Assembly (NCBI GenBank): GCA_973895155.1 | Contig: OZ316892.1 | Coordinates: forward strand, 5,332,001 to 5,396,000 | Reading direction: 5' to 3' | DNA: 64,000 bases | Source of the DNA: Marsupella aquatica | Lineage: Eukaryota > Marchantiophyta | Shown here: piece after piece, positions 1 through 11,204 of the stretch | Layout: each line of letters opens with the position of its first letter | Position numbering within the stretch: the stretch's first letter is position 1 | The notes under the pieces: model-generated | Told to the model about the DNA's origin: nothing | What the model saw: only the letters and a program-made list of their open reading frames with translations | Database searches by the model: none | Translations under genes and position numbers: made by a program

Positions 1-847
1 ACCCCTAACACTCAAACACCGGCGCATAACAGAACCTCAACCAAACACTCAAATTACGGATGGCATCAAAACTGAAAAGACGAAACTGAAGCAAGAAATT
101 GGCCTTTCGACTTCTTCTCATTCTTCGCAAAATACACCAAAGGAGAGGAGACATTACGTAACGAAGAAAGCTTTGAGTGCAATATTAGCACACCTGGTTT
201 CCTGGTCTCATGACAATAACAGTCCTGCCCCACCTATCAGCAAAATTGGCTCTGTAAACTTTTCCGGTTTCAGCCTCAATTGCTACTTGATCCTGGAGAA
301 ACCATTATTGCCACAACGAGAAAACTTAAATCAGTGTTCAACTGCGTCATGAATTTGATTCGTCTCCGAACTTTCCAGGAATGATATGTCATCATCCTCA
401 CTGTGACCTGACGAAGAGAAGACCATGGCCTAAATTAGTTCATGACGGACGTTTTATCGACAACGAGGTCGTTTATGTTTGTGCATCCCGTAGTGAAACA
501 ATTGAACAGAACAGACCTAATTACGATAAAGAGGCGAAAAGTCTCAAGTTGCAGGCCGTACTAGATACCCAGATTGAACCAGTACTCAGTCGTGCTCCAC
601 TCCAATGCCCAACTGGGCTTCATTTGTAAGAAATCATCTCGACTCTTTCCATGGACGTAGTTAATCTTGATCACGAACCCCCAAGGTCAAGATGAAGAAC
701 TGAGACAAACGCTAGACAACTTTCATCCCGACTCTCCTGCTCTTATGAGGACTCCTCACCACTCAACACATACATGAGGCCAATCCTAATCAACAGTTAT
801 CGTAAATTCAAAATTCATTGCAGACACGGAAAATTTTAGCCACGCAC
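1..847. other. No assignable exon (intron or flank of Sec14-like gene)
   Basis: The sequence downstream of the Sec14-like exon 2 donor on the minus strand was read in all frames for the expected continuation of the CRAL-TRIO domain, and none was found. An 82-codon plus-strand ORF at 381-629 has no recognisable domain. This is most simply a long intron whose next exon lies beyond the left edge. Confidence 0.4.
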
Positions 848-1326
848 CCATGTTATTTCCTCGGGTTTGTACGATGCTCTCCATTTCAGGCACTCCCTCA
901 GCATCTTTTCAGATTTCTTGACATTAAAATTCCGAGCTCGCAGGTACCGGTGAAGGCAATCATCTGTACAGAATATTGCAGCTCGATCTGAAAGGGGACC
1001 AAGAGCTTCCCGCAATTGTGCCACCTGGGCAATCACGAGCTTAAGGCAAACATTCAGAACCCAAAGCCTTTATGAAATCAATTTTGATCCACTTGCATTA
1101 GAAGTTTGTCAAATGTCGCAGTGTAGACAAATCGAAAACATGCGAGAATACGCTTTTAGGGTAGCAGCTCGCACCCAGTGCACACCTTCGAAACTAGAAC
1201 AAAGACCTCTAAATATCAACGAAAGATGGACCTTCGGGTAAATCTGAAGGATACCTTGGCTTGCTCTTCAGCCTGAGTCAGATTCTCATCCATACTCCTA
1301 CTTCCATTTGATTTTAAAGTAGACAT
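848..1326 (-). CDS. Sec14-like / CRAL-TRIO lipid-transfer protein, N-terminal part (2 exons, partial)
   Basis: Exon 1 is 1255-1326 (ATG at 1326, 24 codons) and exon 2 is 848-1024 (59 codons); both junctions are phase 0 with GT donors and a CAG acceptor. The joined 83 residues end in the CRAL-TRIO N-terminal helical domain: a run reading LREALGPLSD, then RYLRARNFNVKKSEKML, then LKWRASYKPEEITW, the usual Sec14 'RxLRAR...kA..ML...lkWR' pattern. Family members move phosphatidylinositol or other hydrophobic ligands between membranes in the cytosol. The ligand-binding CRAL-TRIO lobe should follow after the donor at 847 and must lie off-window or in an exon not recognised here. The start fits because an upstream acidic stretch with no domain, MSTLKSNGSR onward, is typical of plant members. 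Domain identity is firm; which subfamily is not known. Confidence 0.82.
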
Positions 1327-1726
1327 CTTCCCGTCTCCTACCAAGCCTCTGCAATTCATCACACCACGGCGTGAGACGGAGGAGAATCATTCCTAATACG
1401 AACACGCATCCGGTTGTTCGATGCACTCGTGCAAAACGGGGAACTTTCGCGGTTACAGTGGGATCCATCAGTCTCTACTTTGACGAATTAAGCGAGGGTA
1501 GGCATATGGAACCCCTGCCCGCCGTCTTAGGGAAGGAGCCGTTTCAAAGCTGATTCACCGACACTCCACGCCCACACAGATTTAACCACTCTTGATAGTC
1601 AAGAAATAGAACTCTCATCATGAGTACAAGGAAAATAAAACCACGGTAAGACGGAGTCACTCCAACCCCACCCAACCCCCATCTCCCCCAACACTTCATG
1701 TGCACGACACTAGCATCGTTCGTCCG

Positions 1727-1780
1727 ACAAAACAATCTTTTTGAACAAAACAATCTTTTTGAACAAAACAATATTTTTGA
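1727..1780. repeat. 18-bp tandem repeat, 3 copies
   Basis: Three consecutive 18-bp units of acaaaacaatctttttga; the third has one change (atc to ata). Confidence 0.9.
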
Positions 1781-2924
1781 AGGGCACTCCTTCAAAGAGT
1801 TGGTATGACGATCTTCCGAACAGGGTAAGGAGTGAAATCCTTCCGTCAAAGCCTCAATAGGAAATTGTGAGATGTCTTGCAACTTTCAGGGCCTCCTGAT
1901 GAGCTGAATCTTTCACATGATGACTTTCGATTGCAGGAGACCCTTGGAAACGCGCGTAAGGACAGTGCTTCCCTACTTCGAGAAGTCAGGGGTGCCTGCC
2001 AATTGAATCTCACAAGCCGCTTCCCGAATTCAAGATTGAGGTGAGGCACTGGACTGGCAGCCAGATGAACTAACGATCTAACTTCACCGACGGGACGATG
2101 ACTCAAATACGTCATCCACCTCTGCCCTTCTCTTGTAATCACGCTGCCTAAGGTTCCATCTACTGTTAAATTGCCACATTTTTTCCAATCGCATCGTCAT
2201 CATCACCCAGATAGTGCCGAAGCCTCACGAGTAGGCTTGAAGGTCGACCAGAGGACCACCACGAGAATCCAGTCGTACCTAGATCGCAGTCAGATACCTC
2301 GGAGAAGCACCTCAGCAAATGTAAAGCATCCATCAGCAGGGGACGAGTGACGCAACCTATACAGAGAAGGAGCAGGACTGTCACTGACCTCGAGGGCGTC
2401 CAGTCAAGTGATGACGTTCGTTCGTCCGGTGGTCACCGACAACGAGGACCACGAGATCCGATCAACAAGTCACGAACGCTCTCGCCTTTACCAAATCAAT
2501 CACGAACGCTGCTCCCTCCCAAAATCAATCATGAACTCTCGCTCCTTTACCGAATCCCTCCGATTCCTCAACACCTCGCAACACCCACACGGGAGAAGGA
2601 GAAATTCCAAATTTCCAAAACGACGAACTTCACCTTTCTCTGGCCGATGCCACTGCTATTGCACTACTACTTCCACTACAATTGCGCCAAACGCGACCGC
2701 CACCTCCAAAACGAAGATTTCGTTCCCTGCACAACCTCGTTTCTCCTCCTTCTCTGCGTCTCAAACCGTCGGTTCCAGGCACAGAAAGACAGTGGCTGCC
2801 TTCTTCGATATTATACTCTCCAATCACTCTACAAATCTCGTCGAGCAATCGATGCACGCGCTACTCAAATCCCAAGGCACTCAGGAAACGAGCTCCGTCT
2901 TCCAATCTTCCTTCTTCTCCTCCC

Positions 2925-2967
2925 ACTTCTTCCCCTCCCTCCCTCCCTCCCTCTCTCTCTCCCTCCC
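2925..2967. repeat. CCCT/CT microsatellite
   Basis: A (CCCT)n tract grading into (CT)n. It makes the plus-strand frames proline/serine-rich and explains why long ORFs appear here without being genes. Confidence 0.85.
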
Positions 2968-3284
2968 GCGCAGCTTCTGCTCAACGAGAGCGGAGTGGCG
3001 CAGAAGCACATCAATCACTCAATCAATCAATTAAATGGAAGCAATCAACAAACACATCTCCAATACGGCTCTGATGCTCTGGGCTTCGTCGTCACCTCGC
3101 CTCCTCCATCCGCCATTGCGATTCCGAAAGACGCGCTCAGCTTTCTCGTCGTCTGTCAGTCTACTACTACTGTAGTGTGCGCCTCGTGAGCTCGAGCGAA
3201 TGGGCGATGCGAAGACTGATGTCGCTCTGCACTCTCGACCTCAGAGGCTCTCGCCACTCGAGGAGGGGCGAGCACAGATAAATA

Positions 3285-4570
3285 ATATATGGACACGAAA
3301 TAGTGCCATTTTTCAGGGTTTTGTTCCTCTTGGTAGGTATCTGTCGGATGATCCCCCAAAATGGGTAGGTACAATTGTGTAACACCCCCAAAATTAAAAG
3401 TGTTATTTGATAGACCCATCCATCCATATATATAATATATGGACTAGAAATAGTGCCATTTTTCAGGGTTTTTCTCTTTTGGTAGGTGTCTGTCAGAAGA
3501 CCCCCAAAACCGGTAGGTGCAATTGTGTAAGACCCCCAACATTAGAAGTGTTATTTGATAAACCCATCCATATAAGAAAGGACACGAAAACAGAATATCA
3601 TTTTGAAGGTTTTTCCTTGTTGGTGGAGGTTTATGTTTGATGGGCCCCAATATGAAAAGTTTTATTTGATAGACCCATCCATATAGCAAAGCACACAAAA
3701 TAGAGTCATTTTAAGGTTTTGTCTGTTTTGTCAAGGTATATGCTTGATGGACCCCCCAAATGACAGGTGTTACTTGATAGACCCATCGATATAACAAAGG
3801 ACACGAAAAAGTTCCGTTTTTAAGGTCATCCCAAAGACAAAACCTTACAAATGAGAAGCGTTCCTTCATATACCCATTCAGAGAACAAATGACACATAAG
3901 TGTCATTTTGGGTGTCATTTGTAAGGTTTTGTCTTTTTTGCCAAGGTATATGCTTGATGGACCCCCAAAATGAAAAGTATTACTTAATAGGCCCATCCAT
4001 ATAACAATGGACACGAAAGAGCAAACATAGACCCCCAAATGAAAAGTGTTACTTGATAGACCCGTCAATATCACAAAGGACACTAAACAGTGTCAATTTA
4101 AAGGTTTTGTCTACTTTACCAAAGTATATGCTTAATGGACCCCCAAAATGAGAAGTGTTATTTAATAGACCTATCCATATAACAAAGGACACAAAACAAT
4201 GTCAATTTTAAAGGTTTTTTTCTTTTTTGCTGAGGTATATGTTTGATCAAACCGCAAAATGAAAAGTGTTACTTACTAGACCCATCCGTATAACAAAGGA
4301 CACAACACAGTGTCAATTTAAAAGGTTTGTCCTTTTTTGCTGAGGTATACGCTGATTGACCCCCAAAATGAAAATGAAAAGTGTTACTAGATCCATTCAT
4401 GTAAGAAAGGACACAAAACAATCTCATTATTTAGGTTTTTCTTTTTCTTGGTTGAGGCATATGCTTGAGAACCCCCAAATTGAGAAATGTTACTTGATAG
4501 CCCCATCCATATAATAAAGGACACACAACAGTGTAATTTTTAGGGTTTTTCCTTTTTAGTCTAGATATAA
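3285..4570. repeat. Diverged tandem array, about 110-bp unit, about 11 copies
   Basis: The phrase 'aaaagtgttacttgatagacccatcc' and 'ataacaaaggacac' with variants recurs near 3396, 3544, 3654, 3763, 3854, 3973, 4041, 4151, 4262, 4376 and 4482, followed each time by a T-rich stretch and 'gaggtatatgcttgatggacccc'. Spacing is mostly 106-119 bp, with two shortened units. A lone degenerate unit sits near 4816-4872. Minus-strand ORFs here repeat 'GWVYQITLLILGVL', which is only the translated repeat. Confidence 0.88.
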
Positions 4571-7500
4571 GTTGAACGATGCTTAAGGTTGTTTTACTGG
4601 TTCCAAGGAAAGACTTAAAAGTTTTGTTAAAGAACATAAATAAGGTCTTTCAAATCCAATTTCTGAGACATATAAGAAAATAAAGCTTCTAAAAACTAAT
4701 TCCTGCATTATTCAACTTAGTATGATTGGGTAAACGTTACAATTAAAAAGACTTTGTTTCTTTAAGTTTTATGGTGTAGGGTCTGCCCTAGAATAGTGGT
4801 GATATGGTGGGCTCCTTAAGGATATATGCTTGATGGACCACAAAATTAAAAGTGTTATTAAATGGACCCCATGAGTGATCAATAACCCTTGATTCCTTGG
4901 ACTTTAAATCAATGTCATTACCCAAAACCTCATGGGGTTGGTTGTGGAGTACACTTTGGTCTGAGTCCATCAATTCCTACTTTTTGGCCTTAATAGCAAA
5001 GAACACTTTGTGTGAAATAGATGACACTGCCTAGGAGTATTGTTTAACTACTTTTCTTAGCCTACTTTCTGACCTGTCAGATCTCTCTAGATTTAAGGAT
5101 GACCCTTAGATTCCAACTATTTTTCGCCAAAAGTGGCAAGGACTTTTTAGAGTGGTGGAATCTAGTTAACTTTGGCCAACTTAATAACCATTGCATGATA
5201 GGATGCAACCTTTTGTAGTAGAAAGAGGATCAATTTACTAAAATAGGGCCAAATAAAGTGTAATGGAAATGGAGTAGAGGCAAAAGAGGTCCAAACTCAA
5301 ATCAAGAGGGCAAAATAGGGCAGCTCAGAACTCGACTGCGGGCCAGAGTTACTAATTCAGGGTGAATCCTGAAAATCTGGTTATGGGACTAAGCTAACAG
5401 GTTTTTTAAATGAGGGGACAAATCATTGACCTGGCCCTATTAAGAAGTTACGGCCTATTAACCTCTGGTTTTGCTGTGATTTGCATGGACTTAGGTTATT
5501 ATTTATCTTTGCATTGATTTTATTTTTGCAGTATGATTTTGCCAAAGCATATTTCAGCTATTTGATCTTCTTGATTCAGTTTGTTCTCCTTCATGTGTAC
5601 TACTTTTTCTCTCATTGTTTCCTAGTAAAACTTAACCCCGGGCTTTTGAACACTAAAGTAATTCATGCATGCTAAGGCCAAGGATTTTGTAGAAGAACCG
5701 TAGGCACCCACCTTCTTTCCATTGGGCAAAAAACTTCCTCTGTTCAATTGACTTGGCCTTTCCCTCCTCCTCTCTTAAAAACGTTGTAAAACTCCTTAGC
5801 CTCTTTCATGCCTTAGAAAAGAAACTCCAAGACATTCTAGCTGGGATGGAAATAAAGGTCCTATCCAACCAAATAGCTTTGTTGCTACTGTTTCGTCGTA
5901 AGCGGAAGCTTGAAATGGACACAAACAGTTGACACTACTACTTGAATGGGATACAATAAAAATACAGTGTCAATATACTCCTATAACGTTCCTATGTCAT
6001 GATTGATATGAATGCAGAGGAGGTTATATACATGGAAAACCATTTCCTTGATTGGATGAGAAGGGTTGTTGTTGCATGTTAATAGAATACTAGAGGAATC
6101 CACTGGAAAAGATTTATTTATTTTGGTCAAATGCATGTGTACATGTCATCTTCAGAACAGAAATGCAAAACTTGCTATGCAAGTAAATATAAGCAATTTA
6201 TTTTTCCATTAGAGTTTTGCATGTCCACTTGGGCATCAGGGTGTACAGTCCATAGAAGCTTCCACTTAGATCCCTTGACACAAAAATAGAAATCATTGTT
6301 AGTCAAGGGCCTAGAACAATTCTGTCCCCGTGTTAGTAATGCCTGGACCGTGACACCCAGGCACTACTAACACCTTCACTCCTTTATACCCTTCTGGTTT
6401 CCCAAGAGTTTTAACACAACATTTGACCTTCAATATCTCTGTTGGTATCCAACAATCAGCTGTTTTTGGCAACTTGAAAAGATCTGGCCTGTGAGCCTAA
6501 TATCTTCAATTTCATTGAGAATTGAGGGACCTACAACTTTCCAAATATGACCATCTAGTTTTCTTGTCCCATTTCACTCAGAAAACTTGTTTCAATCTAT
6601 GGTATCATTTATTTTTTGTTTCTATGGTATCACCCATATGTGCAATATATACCATATAAACAAAATCAAAAAAGTATTTCTTTGCACTCCATCCTGGCTG
6701 CCAAAGTATATTTGAGCATTTTGGCAAACGTGGAGATACGTGGGGCAACATTAATTGTAGTGGCAAAAATTTGTTTAGATTCCACCTCTCTAAAAAGCCT
6801 TAATTAAGTGGAAATTTTTTCTATTTAGCTACACACCCCCATCTGCCCAGTCTGCCCCTTCACAGAAGTCACATTTGCCAGAAAGAACAAAAAATATAAA
6901 AAAATAACTCCCATGAGACTTCATTTTCAAGCTTCCATTTCTTTCACACAATACTAAAATCCATATAACTAATCGCAATGAGAAGTTATTTTTTTCTAAA
7001 ATCAAGCCTCTACTCCGCGACTCTAGGGTCACATCATTTTCATGTGGATTGAGAAAAATATAAAATATTATGTATAATGATCAGATCATGCATAATTAAT
7101 TTTGTAATCATCATTTTTTATTAATATTAAAAAATGAACATTAGACTCGAGTAAATTATATTGAGGTTATTAAAGAAAGGAAAGAGGCAAGGAAGGGTGG
7201 GCCTGCCTACTTGTCAGCCTCCCAGTCTGCCACTCAAACAGAAATCAGATAAAGCAGCACACTCCAGAACCACGTCGTGTCTCGTTCCCCAAAAAGGCAT
7301 AAAGTGTCTTGAGGAAATAGAAACAAATTGCCATTGAAAAATGTGAGGATGAAAAGTCAATCTGGTCCGAACTCGGGCTATAAATAGTTACGGTGTATCT
7401 AACGGCCTATCATTGACCATCAATTGTATTATTCAACAGACAACAGTAAAGATTCCTCAGTGTACCACGCAATTGCTATGGAAAGGACGATAACTGGGGT

Positions 7501-7933
7501 CGACCAATTAATATTACTGCAGTTCTGTCGTGCTTGATATTTTTTGTTGTTATTTTCCCTTTTTCTCGGGTATAATTAAGAGGCGAAGGAAACTCCCGTA
7601 GACACGTAGGTTCGTTCTGGAACTTAGGCAGGTCACAATCTAACCAAAGTGTTACCAAACAGTAGCAAAGTACAGAAAAAATAAATTATGATTAGAATTC
7701 GATGTTGATTGTGTTTATCGTCGTCTTAGTAGTTAATTTGGCCAAAAACTCTGCCTTCGCCAAAACCTTCAGCCACTTTTGGCTAAAAGTTCACCAGTTT
7801 TTGGGTTTCGATCTAAATGAAGTGTAAAGAATTAAAATAAAGCCTAGCATCTCATCCTTCATAGAAGATTATATATCACGTTCATTCTGGAACATACTAT
7901 TCTGGAACATACTTCAATCATTGTGTTATATGA
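4571..7933. other. AT-rich intergenic DNA without recognisable genes
   Basis: Only short ORFs (60-90 codons) without domain signatures occur. Apart from a TATA-like site at 7379 and the stray array unit near 4816, no feature can be supported. Confidence 0.45.
7379..7386 (+). promoter_or_regulatory. TATA-like box
   Basis: TATAAATA lies in a local context of cgggctataaatagttacgg. The first downstream ATG (7478) opens only a 19-codon ORF, so no gene can be tied to it. Confidence 0.2.
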
Positions 7934-8174
7934 TAAGTAAATGATTCTTGGATAGTATTTGATATTTTGATAGGTCGGATTGCATGGGAGGAGTACAGTA
8001 CATGCCAAATAAAAATACATTTCACATAATGACCAGTAAATGACTATTGGGTAGTATTTGATAAGATTGAATGGAAAAAGTACAAATAAATGATTATTGG
8101 ATAGTATTTGATAGGATTGGATGGGAGAAATACAGCACATGCGAAATAAAAATACATTTTACATAATGATCAGT
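7934..8174. repeat. Tandem repeat, about 80-100-bp unit, 2.5 copies
   Basis: Units of the form taaatgattattggatagtatttgatag...atgggag..tacag.acatgc.aaataaaaatacatt..acataatga.cag start near 7935, 8036 and 8089; the middle one lacks its second half. Confidence 0.85.
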
Positions 8175-8469
8175 ATTATAAGTACACAAGTCTTGAAAAG
8201 TGCACATAGATTGGATTGGTAATATAACACTGTCAATCTACTTATTATAATATGCTATCCCGTCTGTTTTGCGAATAGTCTACTTCCTAATTCACAAATT
8301 GACAGGAGCAAATTGTGTCCATTGGATTGGAAGGTGTTCAATGGAAAAGTGAGCCCCTCTCAATATACAGTTTCACGGGACTACTCTTTTCTTGCTTGCC
8401 GTGCCTTGGTAAGACCACGGCTCCTCCCTTCTTGCTCTTTGCCTACATGTTAAAATGCTCAGACTGAAT

Positions 8470-8705
8470 ATTTACTCATACTGCCACATCATCCTCACAC
8501 AAAGCTGATTGGTCCAGGCGTTAGACGCTGATGCCCTCGATGCCAGGATCTGACACCCTCCTTGCCCCGACACCTGCCATGGGCGTAAAGGCCCATGTTG
8601 GGCCTGACGGCCTCCCAGCCGCGACGCCCACCTGGGGCTCGATGCCATGCTGGGGGGCCAATTCCCTCTTGCTGCCCTCCCCGAACTCTGCCTCCAAGCC
8701 GCACT
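8470..8705. other. GC-rich segment of unknown origin next to the gypsy RT fragment
   Basis: The base composition changes sharply from AT-rich DNA to GC-rich DNA near 8470. Minus-strand translation continues open from the RT fragment but stops resembling RT after 'GFYRRY', so this is not the expected connection/RNase H region. It could be a deletion join or a captured sequence. No match to the other gypsy end at 19.1-20.5 kb was apparent by eye. Confidence 0.35.
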
Positions 8706-8847
8706 GCCCTCGTATCTCCGATAGAACCCCATAAATCCTAAGAAGGCTCTCACTTGCCTTACATTGGACGGGCGCTCCCATTCTTTGATCTCCTTAAGCT
8801 TGTCCTGACTAGGCGTAATCCCTTCCGGGGTAAAGGTATGGCCGAGG
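8706..8847 (-). pseudogene. Ty3/gypsy reverse transcriptase, distal fragment
   Basis: The minus strand reads LGHTFTPEGITPSQDKLKEI, then an 'EWERPSNVRQVRAFLGFMGF' type run and 'YRRY'. This is the thumb/connection segment of Ty3/gypsy RT (family pattern 'lGh.it.eGi..dp.Kv.ai..w..P.nv.elRsFLGl.gYYRrF'). It continues in frame from the RT piece ending at 16040: removing the copia element and one CGAGG copy rebuilds an uninterrupted NEIQFLGHTFTPEGI. The RT is therefore one gene split by the insertion. The RNase H and integrase domains that should follow are missing. Confidence 0.92.
8843..8847. repeat. Target-site duplication of the copia element, left copy
   Basis: CGAGG immediately precedes the 5' LTR (TGTTAG...) and is repeated directly after the 3' LTR at 16040-16044. 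Confidence 0.95.
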
Positions 8848-9495
8848 TGTTAGATATTGCTCTAGTCTTGTGACTCACGAGCTAACCATAGTTAGTCTAA
8901 CTCGGGTTAGGACTTAGCTAATGTTAGCGATAGTGCTGGTTGTTGAACTAAGACGTCATTCGCAACGACCATACAACCATGACTCATTCCATGCACACGT
9001 AGTCGACACAATCTCTACGTGGTTCACCTCTTCTCCAAGGCTAGTAAATGAACACACATGCTCTCCCTCTTCCTCAAGTTGCTCCGTTACAATGAGTAAG
9101 CACCACACACCAGCGGCTTACACTAGCCCTGGTATATACAAGGTCACACACGACTAACCTAACCTCAGCTAAGATCCTAACTGTGGTTAGCCTAAGTGCC
9201 GTAACCTATGAGTCACAAGACTAAGAGCAATCCTTAACACTGGTGTGCATATAGCCAAGGCTGATGCCAGACCCTGGTGGAACTTAGGCTCATTGTTACG
9301 GAGCTAGTTGAGAGATAGAGAGAGCTTGTGCTGTGGATGCTTGGTATGGCCGGTCGGCCTAGAGTGCAGTAAAGCTCTTGTGTGTTCCCGTGGATGTAGC
9401 CTCATGTGGAGGTGAACCACGTATCTCTCTGTGTCGACCATTGTGCGTTGGATGGTTCATGGGCTTGCCGTTACAAATGTCGTCTATGCTCAACA
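8848..9495 (+). repeat. 5' LTR of the copia element (interrupted)
   Basis: It starts TGTTAGATATTGC and ends TGCTCAACA. The length is 648 bp only because a 299-bp foreign LTR plus a 5-bp duplication lies inside; the remaining 344 bp match the 3' LTR. A TATA-like 'gcatatag' lies just after the nested insert, as in the other copies. Confidence 0.96.
8941..9239 (-). mobile_element. Solo LTR of a related copia family, inverted, nested in the 5' LTR
   Basis: The 299-bp segment begins TGTTGAAC and ends CTTAACA on the plus strand, and is flanked by CTGGT at 8936-8940 and 9240-9244. On the minus strand it reads as a diverged relative of the host LTR: TGTTAAGGATTGCTCTTAGTC at the start, 'gaggtgaaccacgtagaga' and 'gtgtcgac' near the end, and a TATA-like tgtatatac. 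Only one LTR is present and no internal region, so it is a solo LTR left by recombination between two LTRs. Confidence 0.93.
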
Positions 9496-9497
9496 AG

Positions 9498-9509
9498 TGG
9501 TATTAGAGC
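9498..9509 (+). other. Copia primer-binding site (initiator-Met tRNA type)
   Basis: TGGTATTAGAGC lies two bases after the 5' LTR. It differs at one base from TGGTATCAGAGC, the usual complement of the 3' end of plant initiator tRNA-Met. Confidence 0.93.
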
Positions 9510-11204
9510 ATGCCTGGGAGGTGACAAGGTTTTTTCGTGACAGGTTTTTTCCAGCGTTCATTGTTGATGGTACATTCAGGGTTTCGTCGCATGAAACTCG
9601 AATGTGTGTGGCTGTGAGGATAGGTTAGTGAGAGGGCTTTCTAATGGTGGTTAGAACTTGCTGATCGGTATCCGTGGTGCGGAGGAATGGAAGTTTGCGT
9701 CGTTCAGGGTTTATTCATGTTCGACGGTATTTTGGGGGAGAGACCAGAGTTTGCATTTTTCAACGGTGTGAGTTGTGCGGTGCTCGGGAGATCGCACATT
9801 ATAGCTCAAGTTGAAGGTTGAAGCGAGCTGGTCATTTCGGTAGCTGAGTTGCTGCCGAGTTGTTACCGAGTGCGTCGTGACGAGTGAAGGAGGCGTTCAG
9901 GTTTTTTCACAAGCTATGGAGCTTGTTCTCATCTGAACCGGGTTTCTCTTCGTGACGTCCGACTCGGTGGAAGAAACGGGAAGTGCTACGGCTCAACGGT
10001 TTGATCACGGCGAGGCGGTCGTTTTGAGTCCGGGATTGGCACTTGACGTGGAGTGAACGCGTCGCGGCGGAATTTTTTTACTCTGTTGGAGCTGCGGACT
10101 GTGCCGGTGCAATTCGGCAACATTTCCTATCGGCGGCGTTCACTTTTCTCATTGGTAATGGCGGCGGCAAGGTGAGTAAATCGGGCAAATTTGTTTTTGA
10201 GCAAAATTTTTGGTTCAAGGGGGTCCTTTGGTGTGTGTATACACACCTGTTTCCCCCTCCCGGCCCCTCGTCCTTAACCTCGTACCCGGCCCCCCGTTAC
10301 CCCGCTTGTTTCCCCCCCTCCCCCTCCCGCACCCCAATTTTTTCCTTTTATGCCTCCCTCCGCAGCGCCGGCCGGCGCTTATTTAGCCGCTCGCCGGCTG
10401 CTGCTCCCCACCCCATTACGCTCCCCCCTTCGCCAGCCTTACGAAGCCGGCCACCCCCTCGGAAAGGGCATTCAGCCGGGGCACCTCCCTCGCGAAGGGC
10501 TGCCAGCGCGCGCCCGCCCCTTTAGCGCCCCATTTCGTGACAAAATACGCGGCTGCGTATTCAGCCGATTTGACCCCCGCGCCCTCCTGTACCCCACGTG
10601 AGTGCCCTGTATACTCCCTGGCCCGCCTCGCATCGCCTATACGCGATGCGGATGCACCTTTGTTTTTTATACTTGTATTTAGTGATAAGGGGCTTTAGCA
10701 CCCCCTTAAGGCCCTATTTTAAGCTTTTTCTTTCTCCTTTGCTTTTCCTCTTATGCCAGGACCTGCCGCCCTCCGTTTTAACCGCTTGGACAGGGGGAAC
10801 GACCCCCTGTGAGCCTTGTCGGACTATGCAGGAATATTCCTGAAAAAAATAGAGAGCTATTTCTGGCCGTCCGACAAAGCTTTCGTCCGTCAAACGGTAA
10901 CTTTTTTGGTTCTTTTTCGGTGAGGACGTTGCCACTGGAGTTAGCAATGTGGCGCACCGATCACCTCGCAATTCCGACGACGGGTTGTATTGGGTATTTC
11001 GGTTATTCTCCAAGGTGGTCATAACGGGGGAGTTTCCCAAGGTTTTACCCACCCCAACCAAAATTTGAATAACTTTTCCGTCGAATTTTGATTTTGATTT
11101 TGGCTTTCAGTATTGGACTCCTAGCTTCGTGGGCTACACGGTGGTGTTGAGTTTTGAGTTTTGTGAGAAGTTTCAAAAAAGACGTTTTTTCGTGATTGTT
11201 TCAT
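9510..11204 (+). other. Copia 5' leader with a GC-rich island
   Basis: This is about 1.7 kb between the PBS and the gag ATG, long for a copia leader. From about 10240 to 10640 it is C- and CpG-rich (including 'ccggccggcgc'), unlike either flank. It contains a palindrome gtgtgtatacacac near 10233 and a perfect 8-bp hairpin ACAGGGGG/CCCCCTGT near 10791-10811. ORFs of 160 codons or fewer here show no domain. The island may be part of the leader or a captured fragment. Confidence 0.6.

Larger units (their letters stand above)
1327..3284. other. Upstream/intergenic region with low-complexity pyrimidine tracts
   Basis: This contains the presumed promoter of the Sec14-like gene. Long overlapping ORFs at 2347-3189 and 2408-3034 are serine/proline/leucine-rich and differ in every frame, as expected from C- and T-rich non-coding DNA; no domain was seen. 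The phrase 'aatcacgaacgct' and variants recur three times between 2465 and 2540. Confidence 0.4.

Noticed and set aside
2347-3189. 280-codon plus-strand ORF
   Set aside because: Composition is driven by C- and T-rich DNA; overlapping frames are open too, no domain, and runs of Leu/Pro/Ser come from a CCCT microsatellite.
3156-4083. Minus-strand ORFs repeating GWVYQITLLILGVL
   Set aside because: They are translations of the 110-bp tandem array; units differ by indels that break the frame.
10043-10525. 160-codon ORF in the copia leader
   Set aside because: Proline/arginine-rich because of the GC-rich island; lies upstream of gag with no known domain.
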